This document shows, in pieces, positions 7,448-16,653 of a stretch of DNA of 64,000 nucleotides. Position numbers and translations under genes: made by a program. A model generated the notes under the pieces. That model worked only from the letters and a program-made list of their open reading frames with translations, searched no databases and was not told the DNA's origin. The DNA comes from Pelagibacteraceae bacterium AG-325-J13. Lineage in GTDB: Bacteria; Pseudomonadota; Alphaproteobacteria; Pelagibacterales; Pelagibacteraceae. Every line of letters starts with the position of its first letter. Position 1 is the stretch's first letter. Location: NCBI GenBank assembly GCA_003282835.1, contig QBYL01000002.1:55001-119000 (forward strand). The letters run 5' to 3'.

Positions 7448-8448
7448 AAAAAGATAAAGTAATTATAATTGCAGAAGCAGGAGTAAATCATAATGGAAGT
7501 GTTACTAAAGCAAAAAAATTAATTTCTGCAGCCGCAAATTCAGGAGCTGATTTCATAAAATTTCAAACATTTGAGCCAGAGCAAATGATAATTCCCAATA
7601 CTGAGATGGCTGAATATCAAAAGAAAAATACAAAAAAAAATCAAACGCAATATGAAATGTTGAAAAAATATAAAATTAATAAGAAATATTACAAGGAACT
7701 AATAAAGTTTTCAAAAAAAAAAAAAATTAAATTCTTATCCTCTCCTTTTGATATACATAGTATTAAATTTTTACAAAAACTGAAATTAAATCTTTTTAAA
7801 ATCCCTTCAGGAGAAATAACAAATTATCCTTACTTAAGAAAACTTGGTAAGCTAAAAAAAAAAATAATATTGTCCACGGGAATGTCAGATTTAAAAGAAA
7901 TTGAAACAGCAATAACTATTTTAAGAAAATTTGGAACAAAAAAAAACAATATTTCCTTATTACACTGTCACTCAGACTATCCCTCTCAACCAAAAAATTT
8001 GAATTTAAAAGCAATTCAGACAATAAAAGAAAAATTTAAATTAAAAGTAGGTTATTCTGATCATAGCGAAGGCATTGAAGCAGCTATAGTTTCGGTAGCT
8101 TTAGGAGCTAAAATTATTGAGAAACATCTTACTTTGAATAGAAAAATGAAAGGCCCAGATCATCTCGCTAGCATAGAACCTAAAACATTTAGATCAATGG
8201 TTAAAGCAATTAGAACGACTGAAAAAATGTTGGGAGATGGAAAAAAAATTCCTACTAAAAAAGAGATAAAAATTAGAAATTTGGTTAGAAAATCTATTGT
8301 AAGCAACAAAAATATCATCAAAGGAGAAAAATTTACCGAAAAAAATATTACTACCAAAAGACCTGGAACTGGTAAATCTGCAATTTTATTTAATAAGATT
8401 CTAAATACTAAATCAAAAAAAAATTATAAAAACAATAACTTGATTTAA
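7444..8448 (+). CDS. legI: N-acylneuraminate/legionaminate synthase (NeuB/LegI family)
   Basis: 334 residues. The TIM-barrel part (1-265) has IIAEAGVNHNGS, FIKFQTF, LLHCHSDYPS and VGYSDHSEG, all conserved in NeuB-type enzymes that condense phosphoenolpyruvate with a hexosamine to a nine-carbon 2-keto acid. The C-terminal 60 residues form the SAF (antifreeze-like) domain, which closes over the active site. Neighbours supply a 6-deoxy-2,4-diamino hexose, so a legionaminic-acid-type product is more likely than sialic acid. An A14 tract at 7713-7726 is in frame but slippage-prone. Confidence 0.9.
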   Translation: MKKDKVIIIAEAGVNHNGSVTKAKKLISAAANSGADFIKFQTFEPEQMIIPNTEMAEYQKKNTKKNQTQYEMLKKYKINKKYYKELIKFSKKKKIKFLSSPFDIHSIKFLQKLKLNLFKIPSGEITNYPYLRKLGKLKKKIILSTGMSDLKEIETAITILRKFGTKKNNISLLHCHSDYPSQPKNLNLKAIQTIKEKFKLKVGYSDHSEGIEAAIVSVALGAKIIEKHLTLNRKMKGPDHLASIEPKTFRSMVKAIRTTEKMLGDGKKIPTKKEIKIRNLVRKSIVSNKNIIKGEKFTEKNITTKRPGTGKSAILFNKILNTKSKKNYKNNNLI

Positions 8449-8452
8449 AAAA

Positions 8453-9610
8453 ATGAAAATTTGTTTTATAAGCGGTTCAAGAGCAGATTATGGGTTGTTA
8501 AGTCAACTTATGCTATTAGTAAAAAATGAAAAAAGTTTTAAATATCAATTAATTCTTACTGGATCACACTTATCAAAAAAACATGGATATACTTATAAAG
8601 AGGTATTAAAAGATGGATTTAAAATAAATCATTTAGTTGATTTGAATATCAATAAAGATCAACCAACAGACATATGCAATTATACAAGTTTAGCAATTAA
8701 AAAAATTTCATCAAAATTAGAACAATTAAAACCAAATTTGTTAGTTATTCTTGGGGACAGGTATGAAATTTTTGCTGCTTGCACTGCTGCATTTATTCAT
8801 CAAATCCCTATTTGCCATCTGCATGGAGGTGAACTCACAGCAGGCTCAATAGACGATTCTTTTAGACATTCTATAACTAAGATGTCAAATATACATTTAG
8901 TTTCAAACATAAAATATGCAAAAAGAGTTCAACAATTAGGTGAAAATCCAAAAAATATTTTTACAGTTGGAGGATTTGGTGTTGATATGATTCAAAAAAT
9001 TAAGATATTAAAAAAAGAGGAATTAGAAAAAAAACTAAAATTCAATTTTTTAAAAAAAAATTTGTTAGTAACTTATCATCCCGAAACGGCTGGGAATACT
9101 AATCCAAAAAAAGATTTTAATGAAATATTAATTTCACTTCGCCAATTTAAAGATATTAAATTTATATTTACAAAATCTAATGCAGATACAAATGGTCTTA
9201 TTATTAATAAGATGATAAATGATTTTGTAAAAAGAAATAACTCAAACTCTGTTGCATTTAAATCTATGGGGCAAATAAATTACCTATCTACATTAAAATA
9301 TGTCGATGGTGTTATAGGAAATTCTTCAAGTGGATTATTGGAGGCACCTTTCTTTAAAAAAATTACAATAAATGTAGGTAATAGACAAAAATATAGACTT
9401 AAATCCAAAAGTGTTATCGATACGTCACCTGATAGGGGACAAATTTCTAAGAATATCAAAAAAATTTATTTATCAAAATTTGAAAACTCATTGAAAAATT
9501 TACACAATCCGTACGGAAAAGGAGGGGCATCAAAAAAATCTTTTTCTATATTGAAAAAAATAAAAAATAAAAAAATTATTTTAGATAAAAAATTTGTTGA
9601 TCAAATTTAA
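8453..9610 (+). CDS. legG: hydrolysing UDP/GDP-sugar 2-epimerase (NeuC/LegG family)
   Basis: 385-residue GT-B-fold epimerase with ISGSRADYGLL at the N-terminus, LVILGDRYEIFAACTAA, CHLHGGELTAGSIDDSFRHS and NSSSGLLEAP, all diagnostic of the hydrolysing NeuC/NnaA/LegG group. It removes the nucleotide while inverting C2, releasing the free 2,4-diamino-2,4,6-trideoxymannose that LegI uses. Placed between legI and legB with gaps of 0-4 bases. Length is normal for the family. Confidence 0.9.
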   Translation: MKICFISGSRADYGLLSQLMLLVKNEKSFKYQLILTGSHLSKKHGYTYKEVLKDGFKINHLVDLNINKDQPTDICNYTSLAIKKISSKLEQLKPNLLVILGDRYEIFAACTAAFIHQIPICHLHGGELTAGSIDDSFRHSITKMSNIHLVSNIKYAKRVQQLGENPKNIFTVGGFGVDMIQKIKILKKEELEKKLKFNFLKKNLLVTYHPETAGNTNPKKDFNEILISLRQFKDIKFIFTKSNADTNGLIINKMINDFVKRNNSNSVAFKSMGQINYLSTLKYVDGVIGNSSSGLLEAPFFKKITINVGNRQKYRLKSKSVIDTSPDRGQISKNIKKIYLSKFENSLKNLHNPYGKGGASKKSFSILKKIKNKKIILDKKFVDQI

Positions 9611-10582
9611 ATGAAAAAATTATTTATAACAGGCGCTACAGGATTTATTGGCTCTCACTTATGCGAAATGGGAGTCAAAAAAGGATATAAAGTAATTGGA
9701 TTTGATAGATACAATTCTAATAGTGACTATGGATGGTTAAAAAAAAGTAAATATTTAAACAAAATTGAATTAATTTTAGGAGATATTCGAGATTATGACT
9801 CAGTTTATAAATCAATGAAAAATTCTGATATAGTTTTTCATTTAGCAGCTTTAATTGGCATTCCTTATTCTTACGTTTCTCCATTAGCCTATATAAAAAC
9901 AAATACTGAAGGAACATATAATGTATTAGAAGCTGCAAGAAATTTAAAAATAAAAAATTTAGTCGTCACTTCTACAAGCGAAGTTTATGGTTCAGCAAAA
10001 TATTTACCTATAGATGAAAAACATCCGCTAAATGCTCAATCTCCTTATGCTGCATCAAAGGTAGCAGCAGACCAGTTATCATTAAGTTTTAATAAGTCTT
10101 ATAATCTTCCTGTAAAAATAATTCGCCCATTTAATACTTATGGTCCTAGACAATCAAATAGAGCTGTAATACCTAGAGTTATAAGTCAGTGTTTATTTAA
10201 TACTAACAAAATTAAACTTGGAAATATTAATCCTACTAGAGACTTCAATTTTGTTGAAGATGTATGTGATGCATATTTTAAGATAATGAATATTAAAAAA
10301 TTAAATGGAGAAATTATAAACGTTGGTAGTCAGCGCAGTATTTCAATACAAGACCTTGCTAAGAAAATCATGAAATATACAAATTCTAATTTAAAAATTG
10401 AGAAATTAAATAAAATAATAAGACCAAAAAAAAGTGAAGTAGATAATCTAAAATGCAATAATTCAAAAATAAGAAATTTAACATCATGGAAACCAAAAAC
10501 ATCTTTAAAAGACGGTTTAGAGCAAACTATTGATTGGATGGTTGAAAATGAATCAAACTTTGACAACAAATACCAAATTTAA
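9611..10582 (+). CDS. legB: sugar-nucleotide 4,6-dehydratase (LegB-like extended SDR)
   Basis: 323 residues. NAD-binding GATGFIGS at 7-14, active-site TSTSEVYG, and the catalytic Tyr-Lys pair in SPYAASKVAAD. RPFNTYGPRQS and PTRDFNFVEDV are further extended-SDR dehydratase marks. In the leg pathway this enzyme oxidises and dehydrates the GDP- or UDP-N-acetylglucosamine made from PtmE to the 4-keto-6-deoxy form used by LegC. Starts right after the legG stop. Confidence 0.87.
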   Translation: MKKLFITGATGFIGSHLCEMGVKKGYKVIGFDRYNSNSDYGWLKKSKYLNKIELILGDIRDYDSVYKSMKNSDIVFHLAALIGIPYSYVSPLAYIKTNTEGTYNVLEAARNLKIKNLVVTSTSEVYGSAKYLPIDEKHPLNAQSPYAASKVAADQLSLSFNKSYNLPVKIIRPFNTYGPRQSNRAVIPRVISQCLFNTNKIKLGNINPTRDFNFVEDVCDAYFKIMNIKKLNGEIINVGSQRSISIQDLAKKIMKYTNSNLKIEKLNKIIRPKKSEVDNLKCNNSKIRNLTSWKPKTSLKDGLEQTIDWMVENESNFDNKYQI

Positions 10583-10585
10583 ATA

Positions 10586-11317
10586 ATGCGTATCATATGT
10601 ACAATTTGTGCTCGCGGTAACTCAAAAGGTGTAGTCAATAAAGCCTTAAAAAAAATTAATGGCGTTCCATTGATAGGAATTACAGTACAACAAGCTAAAT
10701 TAACTAAAGTTTTTGATGAAATCATAGTATCCACTGACTCAAAGAAAATTCAAAAAACCGCTATAAAGTATGGTGCTAAGTCATGGTTTTTGAGACCAAA
10801 ATATTTGTCTAATGATTATGCATCAAAAATTTTAGCAATAAGAGACGCTTTTATAAGATCAGAAGAAAAATTTCAAAAAACTTTTGATTTATGTGTTGAT
10901 CTGGACATAACATCTCCTTTAAGAAAAATAAGTGATATCAAAAATTCGATAAGACTATTTAATAAAAAAAATTTTGAAAATTTATTCACTGTATGTGAAG
11001 CAAGACGAAATCCTTATTTTAATATGATAGAAATTTCAAATAAAAACAAAGTATCAATAATTAAAAAGCTTAAAAATAAGAAAAGAAATGTACTTTCAGC
11101 TTCATCAAAAAAATGGAGTTCATTTAATAGAAGACAAAGTTGCCCTAAAGTATTTGATTTAAATGCATCAATTTATATTTGGAAAAGATCAAAAATATTG
11201 AATTCTAATGAACTGATTTCAAAAAACACAGGTGTATATATAATGCCACAAAATAGATCAATTGACATTGATAGCTATTTTGATTTGTTTTTAGTAAAAC
11301 AAATATTAAAGAGATGA
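10586..11317 (+). CDS. legF: CMP-nonulosonate cytidylyltransferase (NeuA/LegF family)
   Basis: 243 residues with the CMP-sialate synthetase N-terminus ICARGNSKGVVNKALKKING, VSTDSKKI, and the metal-binding DLDITSPLR. It activates the nine-carbon sugar with CTP so that a transferase can attach it. Its first part fits the known family well and the length is that of single-domain NeuA proteins. Overlaps the next gene by 4 bases. Confidence 0.9.
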   Translation: MRIICTICARGNSKGVVNKALKKINGVPLIGITVQQAKLTKVFDEIIVSTDSKKIQKTAIKYGAKSWFLRPKYLSNDYASKILAIRDAFIRSEEKFQKTFDLCVDLDITSPLRKISDIKNSIRLFNKKNFENLFTVCEARRNPYFNMIEISNKNKVSIIKKLKNKKRNVLSASSKKWSSFNRRQSCPKVFDLNASIYIWKRSKILNSNELISKNTGVYIMPQNRSIDIDSYFDLFLVKQILKR

Positions 11318-12090
11318 AAAAACAATTCTTAAATTTATCTGAAAAAAAAGCGTTTGTTCTTGGCGGGTCTGGATTAATCGGTTCGGTAGTAGTTCGTAAA
11401 TTAAATTATTTAGGTTGTAAAGTAATAAATTTAGATATTAAAAAACCGATTCTTAACATAAAAAACTTTTATAAATTTGATTTTACGCAAAAAGATATTT
11501 CTAAATCTTACAAAAAACTTGTTTATAGATTTGGTCTGCCTGATGTTTTTATAAACTGCTCGTATCCTAAAACAAAAGATTGGGTAAAAAATAGCTTTAC
11601 AAATATTAAAATTTCATCCCTAAAAAAAAATATTGAAAGTCAATTAGTGTCCAGTAGCTTTTTAATTAGAGAAGTTGCCGAAGCAAATAAAAGTAAAAAG
11701 AAAAAATGTAGTATTGTGATGTTAGGGTCCATTTATGGTTTAGTAGGGCAAGATCCAAATATTTACAAAGGAACTAACATTACTGAAAATATGTCATATT
11801 CAATTATTAAAGGCGGCATAACTAATTTAACAAGACAAATGGGGTCTTATTACTCCAGATATGGAATTAGAGTAAATAATGTCTGTCCAGGTGGCGTCTT
11901 TGACAGCAGTATAAGTAAAAAAAATAAAAAATATACTCGTCTAGTTAAAAACTATTCAAAAAGAGCACCTATGAATAGAATGGCAAGTCCTGACGAAATA
12001 GCTGATCCTATAATTTTTTTGGCTTCAGACCAATCATCCTATATATCTGGTTCGTCATTGATAGTAGATGGTGGGTGGACTTCAATATAA
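11314..12090 (+). CDS. ptmA: PtmA-like short-chain dehydrogenase
   Basis: 258-residue classical SDR. Cofactor loop LGGSGLIGS (16-24), active-site Ser in LGSIYG, Tyr-Lys in SYSIIKGG, then NNVCPGGV and a typical C-terminal SGSSLIVDGGW. The early GGSGxIG instead of TGxxxGIG, together with its place in a leg operon, resembles PtmA of Campylobacter flagellin glycosylation. PtmA is linked to the GDP branch of legionaminic acid synthesis, but its exact reaction here is not readable from sequence. Confidence 0.72.
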   Translation: MKKQFLNLSEKKAFVLGGSGLIGSVVVRKLNYLGCKVINLDIKKPILNIKNFYKFDFTQKDISKSYKKLVYRFGLPDVFINCSYPKTKDWVKNSFTNIKISSLKKNIESQLVSSSFLIREVAEANKSKKKKCSIVMLGSIYGLVGQDPNIYKGTNITENMSYSIIKGGITNLTRQMGSYYSRYGIRVNNVCPGGVFDSSISKKNKKYTRLVKNYSKRAPMNRMASPDEIADPIIFLASDQSSYISGSSLIVDGGWTSI

Positions 12091-12095
12091 CATTC

Positions 12096-12995
12096 ATGAA
12101 AGTTGTAATCATCGGGTACGGTTCTATTGGAAGGAAGCATGCAAAAATCCTTTCACGAAATTTTAAAAATATTGAAATTTATATTTATACGAAACAAATT
12201 ATAAAAAATTTTAATTATTTCAAAGATATAAATGAAATTAAAACTATTAACCCTCAATACATTGTAATAGCAAGTGAAACTCATAAACATTATAAGCAAT
12301 TAAAATTTTTAGAGAAAAGTTTTAAAAAAATCAAAATATTGATTGAGAAGCCACTTTTTCATAAATTTTTTAATTTTTCAGTTAAAAATAACGAGGTATA
12401 TACTGCTTATAATTTAAGATTTCATCCTTTGGTTATTAAATTAAAAAAATTTCTGAAAAACAAAGATATTTATGATGTTAACTTAATTACAAATTCATAT
12501 TTACCTAATTGGAGAAAAAATATTTCCTTTAAAAAAAATTATGCAGGTTTCAAATCAAAAGGAGGAGGAATAATTTTAGATTTAAGTCATGAACTAGATT
12601 TTCTTCACTCAATATTTAAGAATTTAAATTTAAAATATGTAGATTTCAATAAGAAATCAAATTTGACACATAACACCGAAGATAATTTAAAGTTATACGC
12701 GCGTTCCAACAAAACTCATATTTCTGTAGATCTTAAATATTATTCTAAAAATGAAATTAGAATTTTTCTCATTGATGGAAAAAATTTTTCAGTCTTATTA
12801 GATCTCAAAAATAATGTGCTCAAAATTCAAGAAAAAAGAAGAAAATTTTTAATAAAAAAAACTTTTTCCCAAGAAAAAACTTTATTGGAAATGCATAAAG
12901 CTCTAATCAATAATAAAAATAAAAAATTTTTATGTTCTTTTAATCAAGGCAAAGAAGTTTTAAAAGCAATAGAAAAGATAAAAAAATTTAAATAA
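12096..12995 (+). CDS. Gfo/Idh/MocA-family sugar oxidoreductase
   Basis: About 299 residues. The Rossmann motif VVIIGYGSIGRKHA is at the very N-terminus when the start is placed at the second ATG (12096), just after the ptmA stop; the track start at 12075 would add seven residues of non-family sequence and overlap ptmA. LIEKPLF matches the family EKP motif and YNLRFHP follows it. These enzymes oxidise or reduce sugars or sugar nucleotides with NAD(P). Partner of the SDR upstream; substrate unknown. Confidence 0.75.
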   Translation: MKVVIIGYGSIGRKHAKILSRNFKNIEIYIYTKQIIKNFNYFKDINEIKTINPQYIVIASETHKHYKQLKFLEKSFKKIKILIEKPLFHKFFNFSVKNNEVYTAYNLRFHPLVIKLKKFLKNKDIYDVNLITNSYLPNWRKNISFKKNYAGFKSKGGGIILDLSHELDFLHSIFKNLNLKYVDFNKKSNLTHNTEDNLKLYARSNKTHISVDLKYYSKNEIRIFLIDGKNFSVLLDLKNNVLKIQEKRRKFLIKKTFSQEKTLLEMHKALINNKNKKFLCSFNQGKEVLKAIEKIKKFK

Positions 12996-14200
12996 TGTTT
13001 ATCTTAATTACACCATACAAATTTACGCAATTTAGTTATATAAATTATGAATTAGATATTTTTAAAAAAAAATTAAAAGAAAAGTTTGAAATTCATGATT
13101 TAAGCAACATTATTAATCCTTCTTGGAATCATGCTTTCAAATTAAAACGACATCATAAAGCAAAAACTTTTCTATCAATAAATCAATGGGAAAGATATTT
13201 TTTAAGTTTAAAAAAAAAAGACAACAATATTGTTGTAATGAATGAACTTGATTTAAATTCTATTTCATCTTTAATTATACAATTTAAGTTAAGCAAGTAT
13301 TGCAATAACATAATACAATTCAAAGCACCAGGTATCCCAAATCGCACAATTGAAACAAAAACCCTTACAAATTTTGACAATTTCGGTAAAAAAATCTTTA
13401 AAATATTAAATATAAAAATTTCATTATTCTATCTCAAAAAAAAATTTTTAAATATTTGTTTCAAACTAATTAAATTTAAAAACGTATATGTTATTTGTTG
13501 TGGTAATAAAAAAAACTATACTTTAAATTTAAATGCTAAAAAGGTAGTTCTTATAAATTTTCATTTTCGCGACTATTCTCGATTATTGTTTTATAACATA
13601 AAGAAAAAAAAAAATAAAAAATCTAATATAATTTTCTTAGATACACCTGGACCATATTTTACTGATGACTTTGATTTATTTCAAAAAAAGACAAATTATA
13701 GAATAGAAAAATGGTACGAAGATTTAAATAATTTTCTTTTGAAGGTAGAAAAGAAATTTTCCTCTAAAGTGGTAATAGTTCCTCACCCTAAAGTAAAAAA
13801 TTCTCATAATCCCTACTATAATAAGAAATTCAATATTTGTAGAGATATGAATGCTGTACATAAATTAATTCCAAATTCAAAACTTGTAATCTCAATTAAT
13901 GGAAGTACTGCCATAGGGATAGCTATAGCCACAAAAAAACCTATTGTTTTAATATATAATGACCAACAAAAAAAATTTAATAATGAATTATTTAATGATT
14001 TAAATTTTATATCACAAAAATGCGGCTCAAAATTAATAAATATAAATAATTATGATATTAATAAACTTTATAATAAGGTTGATGAGAGTATATACAGAAA
14101 ATATTTTTATGACTATATTTCAACAAAAAAAATTTCAAAAAAAAGGAATTATCAAATATTGAATAATTTGATACATAAAATTAAAAATGATAAAAAATAG
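12995..14200 (+). CDS. putative GT-B-type nonulosonate transferase, uncharacterised
   Basis: 401 residues, no membrane segment. I do not recognise a named family. The C-terminal half has VVIVPHPKVKN (HP motif), then NSKLVISINGSTAIGIAIATKKPIVL. This layout, an HP motif and then a Ser/Thr pair in a GxxS-like loop, is seen in bacterial sialyltransferases and in capsule GT-B enzymes that use CMP sugars. A DTPGPYFTDDFDL stretch sits in mid-protein. It immediately follows the genes that make a CMP-activated nine-carbon sugar, so it is the best candidate in the operon for the transferase. Inference only; very Lys/Asn-rich composition hampers recognition. Confidence 0.5.
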   Translation: MFILITPYKFTQFSYINYELDIFKKKLKEKFEIHDLSNIINPSWNHAFKLKRHHKAKTFLSINQWERYFLSLKKKDNNIVVMNELDLNSISSLIIQFKLSKYCNNIIQFKAPGIPNRTIETKTLTNFDNFGKKIFKILNIKISLFYLKKKFLNICFKLIKFKNVYVICCGNKKNYTLNLNAKKVVLINFHFRDYSRLLFYNIKKKKNKKSNIIFLDTPGPYFTDDFDLFQKKTNYRIEKWYEDLNNFLLKVEKKFSSKVVIVPHPKVKNSHNPYYNKKFNICRDMNAVHKLIPNSKLVISINGSTAIGIAIATKKPIVLIYNDQQKKFNNELFNDLNFISQKCGSKLININNYDINKLYNKVDESIYRKYFYDYISTKKISKKRNYQILNNLIHKIKNDKK

Positions 14201-15701
14201 AAATAGTTTTATATCCCTTAAAGAAGGGTTCAAAAGTGTCCAAAAAAAATCTCACTATGTAGCATCTGGAATATTTCCAATTATTATTACCCCTAAAAAT
14301 GATTTAAACTTAGTATTTTTTAATTATTGGAACAACAAAAATAAGATCTCAACTGAAAACGTAAAATGTTTTATAAAAATTTATGATACATACGGAAATT
14401 TACTTTGCCATTTTGAAAGTAAAATTTCAAAATTTCACAATCAACACTCAATTAAGGATATCTTAAAAAAAAATAATTTAAAGATTAATAAAATAATTGG
14501 GACTGTAAATGTTGAAATTGTATCTCTAGAAAAACTTGGTTATCCTTTTCCAGCAATTACAGGCATATACAATTCTGGAAATATTTACAGCTCAGTTCAT
14601 AGTGCCGGCAGAATTAAGAATAATTCTGAACCTCACGATGTTATGTATACCGAAGAAACAAATTGGACATGTAAGTTTGACAATTCTATTACACCTTTTT
14701 TTCATTATTTTGTAGGAAATCAAAAGCCTAAATTAAATTACATTACAGTAAAAGTTCTTTCAAAAAATAAAAAAATTAAGAAAAGCAAGAAAATTTTAAT
14801 TAACGATATAAATATATTCGGATCTAAAATATTTTATATTAAAGATATATTTAAAAATTCAAGTTTTTCAAATTCAGATTTTATTTCCATAGAAGTTGAA
14901 CATAACTCTGTCTTTCCTAGATTGATTGTAGGTAATCACCATGCTAGTAAAAATTTTTTTGAGGTTACACATTCTTTTCCAAAGATAACAAAAAAAGATC
15001 ATTGCCCCTCAAATGGAAGCAATTATTTTCAGTCAAAAATGTTAGGATATACAAATAAAGATCTAAACTTAAAACTAAAAATATTTCCAACTTCTTGTAA
15101 AGGAAATTTTACTGGAGAAACATTTGTAAAAAAATTTGGAGAAAAAAAATTAAATAAAACTAAACAAGAAATATATTTTTCTCAAAAAAAATTAGAGAGC
15201 GAAAATGTGATCAGACTTGACAATGATGAGGAAATAAAAAGTATTAAACTTAAAGGTAACAAAATTCCTTCAAGATTGAATACGTCTTTCATTTACAATG
15301 TAAGAGGTTGTAAAACAAAATATTCTGTTGATATAGCTAGTGGAGCTCACTCAAGTATTTTTCCAAAAAAAATTACGCACTGGGGTCATGGATATTGTGC
15401 AGAGGGATTTAATTCAATTATAATGATTGCAAATGATAATTTCGAACATTCATATAATGAGACATTTAAAGGAATTTTAAACGTTTATTCAAACGATTTA
15501 AAAACAAAAATACCAGTAGTTATACAACCAGGTTCTTTACTTACTATAGATATTTCTAAACACAAAAAATTTACGAAACTAAAAAAAAGAAAACTTAGTT
15601 TTTTTAGTTGGTTCCTGAAATTGGAAAAACCAGGATGTGAATGTTTTTGGTTAAGTTATCGAAAAAAGGATGGCTCCATATTTGGAGACCATAGTTTTTA
15701 G
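14187..15701 (+). CDS. uncharacterised 504-residue protein in the nonulosonate operon
   Basis: No family recognised. No signal peptide or membrane helix; alternating short hydrophobic strands suggest a beta-rich fold. Recurrent polar motifs include HSAGRIKNNSEPHDVMYTEE (about 137-156), VGNHHASKNFFEVTHSF, SNGSNYFQSKMLGY and WGHGYCAEGFN near residue 400; the many His, Cys and Asp could bind metal. It overlaps the GT-B-like gene by 14 bases, so the two are probably translated together and may act together. Length and operon position argue it is a real gene and not a relic. It could be an enzyme on the polymer or a structural lectin-like protein; I cannot decide. Confidence 0.6.
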   Translation: MIKNRNSFISLKEGFKSVQKKSHYVASGIFPIIITPKNDLNLVFFNYWNNKNKISTENVKCFIKIYDTYGNLLCHFESKISKFHNQHSIKDILKKNNLKINKIIGTVNVEIVSLEKLGYPFPAITGIYNSGNIYSSVHSAGRIKNNSEPHDVMYTEETNWTCKFDNSITPFFHYFVGNQKPKLNYITVKVLSKNKKIKKSKKILINDINIFGSKIFYIKDIFKNSSFSNSDFISIEVEHNSVFPRLIVGNHHASKNFFEVTHSFPKITKKDHCPSNGSNYFQSKMLGYTNKDLNLKLKIFPTSCKGNFTGETFVKKFGEKKLNKTKQEIYFSQKKLESENVIRLDNDEEIKSIKLKGNKIPSRLNTSFIYNVRGCKTKYSVDIASGAHSSIFPKKITHWGHGYCAEGFNSIIMIANDNFEHSYNETFKGILNVYSNDLKTKIPVVIQPGSLLTIDISKHKKFTKLKKRKLSFFSWFLKLEKPGCECFWLSYRKKDGSIFGDHSF

Positions 15702-15729
15702 ATTTTTCTCTATTAAAATTAGGCCTTAG

Positions 15730-16653
15730 ATGAAAAAAAAAAAATCAGTTTTAATAATTGGTGGTACTGGGTTTTTAGGCTTCCATATTGCTAAATTTTT
15801 ACTTAAAAAAAATTTTAATGTTATCAGTATTTCCCTCAACAAACCAAAAAAAAAAAGATTTTTAAAAACATTAATATACTTAACTTGCGATATTGGAAAA
15901 TATTCTTCTTTACAAAAAAAACTAAAATACTCTGTTGATTATGTAATAAACTGTGGAGGTTATGTAAATCATTATAACGATAAACAAAATTTTAATACTC
16001 ACTTTAAGGGTACTAAAAATTTAATCAAAGTTCTTAAAAAAGAAAAATTAAATAAATTTATACATATAGGAAGTTCTCTTGAATATGGTAAAATAAATTC
16101 TCCAAATCTAGAAACAAATAAATGTATTCCAAAAATGTCTTACGGATTAAATAAATTAAAGGCATCAAAATATTTATTGAATGAATTTAAAAAAAACAAT
16201 TTTCCTGTTGTAATTTTAAGACTTTACCAACTATATGGAACCCATCAGGACAATAATAGATTTATACCATTTGTAATTTCGTCATGTTTAAAAGGAAAAA
16301 TTTTTCCTTGCTCAAATGGTAAACAAAAAAGAGACTTTCTTTACGTAAATGATGCGGTTAAGGCAATTTATAAATCCATGGTAGCCAAAAATACTGATGG
16401 AAAATTAATTAATCTAGGTTTTGGTAAAGCTATTCAAATTAAAAAGATAATACAAAAGATTAGATCCAAAGTAAAAAAAGGAGAACCTAAGTTTGGTGTG
16501 ATAAAAATGAGGAAAGAAGAACAGGATATTATCTATCCCAATATAAAATTGGCAAATAAAATTTTGAAATGGAAACCAGTTACAAATTTAGAAGTTGGCT
16601 TAACAAAAACTATAAATTTTTATAAAAATTTTAAAGAAGAAAATAATTTATGA
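15730..16653 (+). CDS. NAD-dependent sugar epimerase/reductase (extended SDR)
   Basis: 307 residues. GGTGFLGFH near residue 11-19 binds NAD, IHIGSSLEYG carries the Ser, MSYGLNKLKAS the Tyr-Lys pair, and RLYQLYG and RDFLYVNDAV are extended-SDR marks. It begins the CDP-sugar half of the operon and overlaps rfbF by 4 bases, so it probably acts on a CDP-linked keto sugar, as epimerase or 4-reductase. The precise reaction cannot be read. Confidence 0.75.
   Translation: MKKKKSVLIIGGTGFLGFHIAKFLLKKNFNVISISLNKPKKKRFLKTLIYLTCDIGKYSSLQKKLKYSVDYVINCGGYVNHYNDKQNFNTHFKGTKNLIKVLKKEKLNKFIHIGSSLEYGKINSPNLETNKCIPKMSYGLNKLKASKYLLNEFKKNNFPVVILRLYQLYGTHQDNNRFIPFVISSCLKGKIFPCSNGKQKRDFLYVNDAVKAIYKSMVAKNTDGKLINLGFGKAIQIKKIIQKIRSKVKKGEPKFGVIKMRKEEQDIIYPNIKLANKILKWKPVTNLEVGLTKTINFYKNFKEENNL

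Noticed and set aside
12075-12095. Track start of the Gfo/Idh/MocA gene
   Set aside because: It lies inside ptmA and adds MDFNITF before the Rossmann strand; the ATG at 12096 fits the family better.
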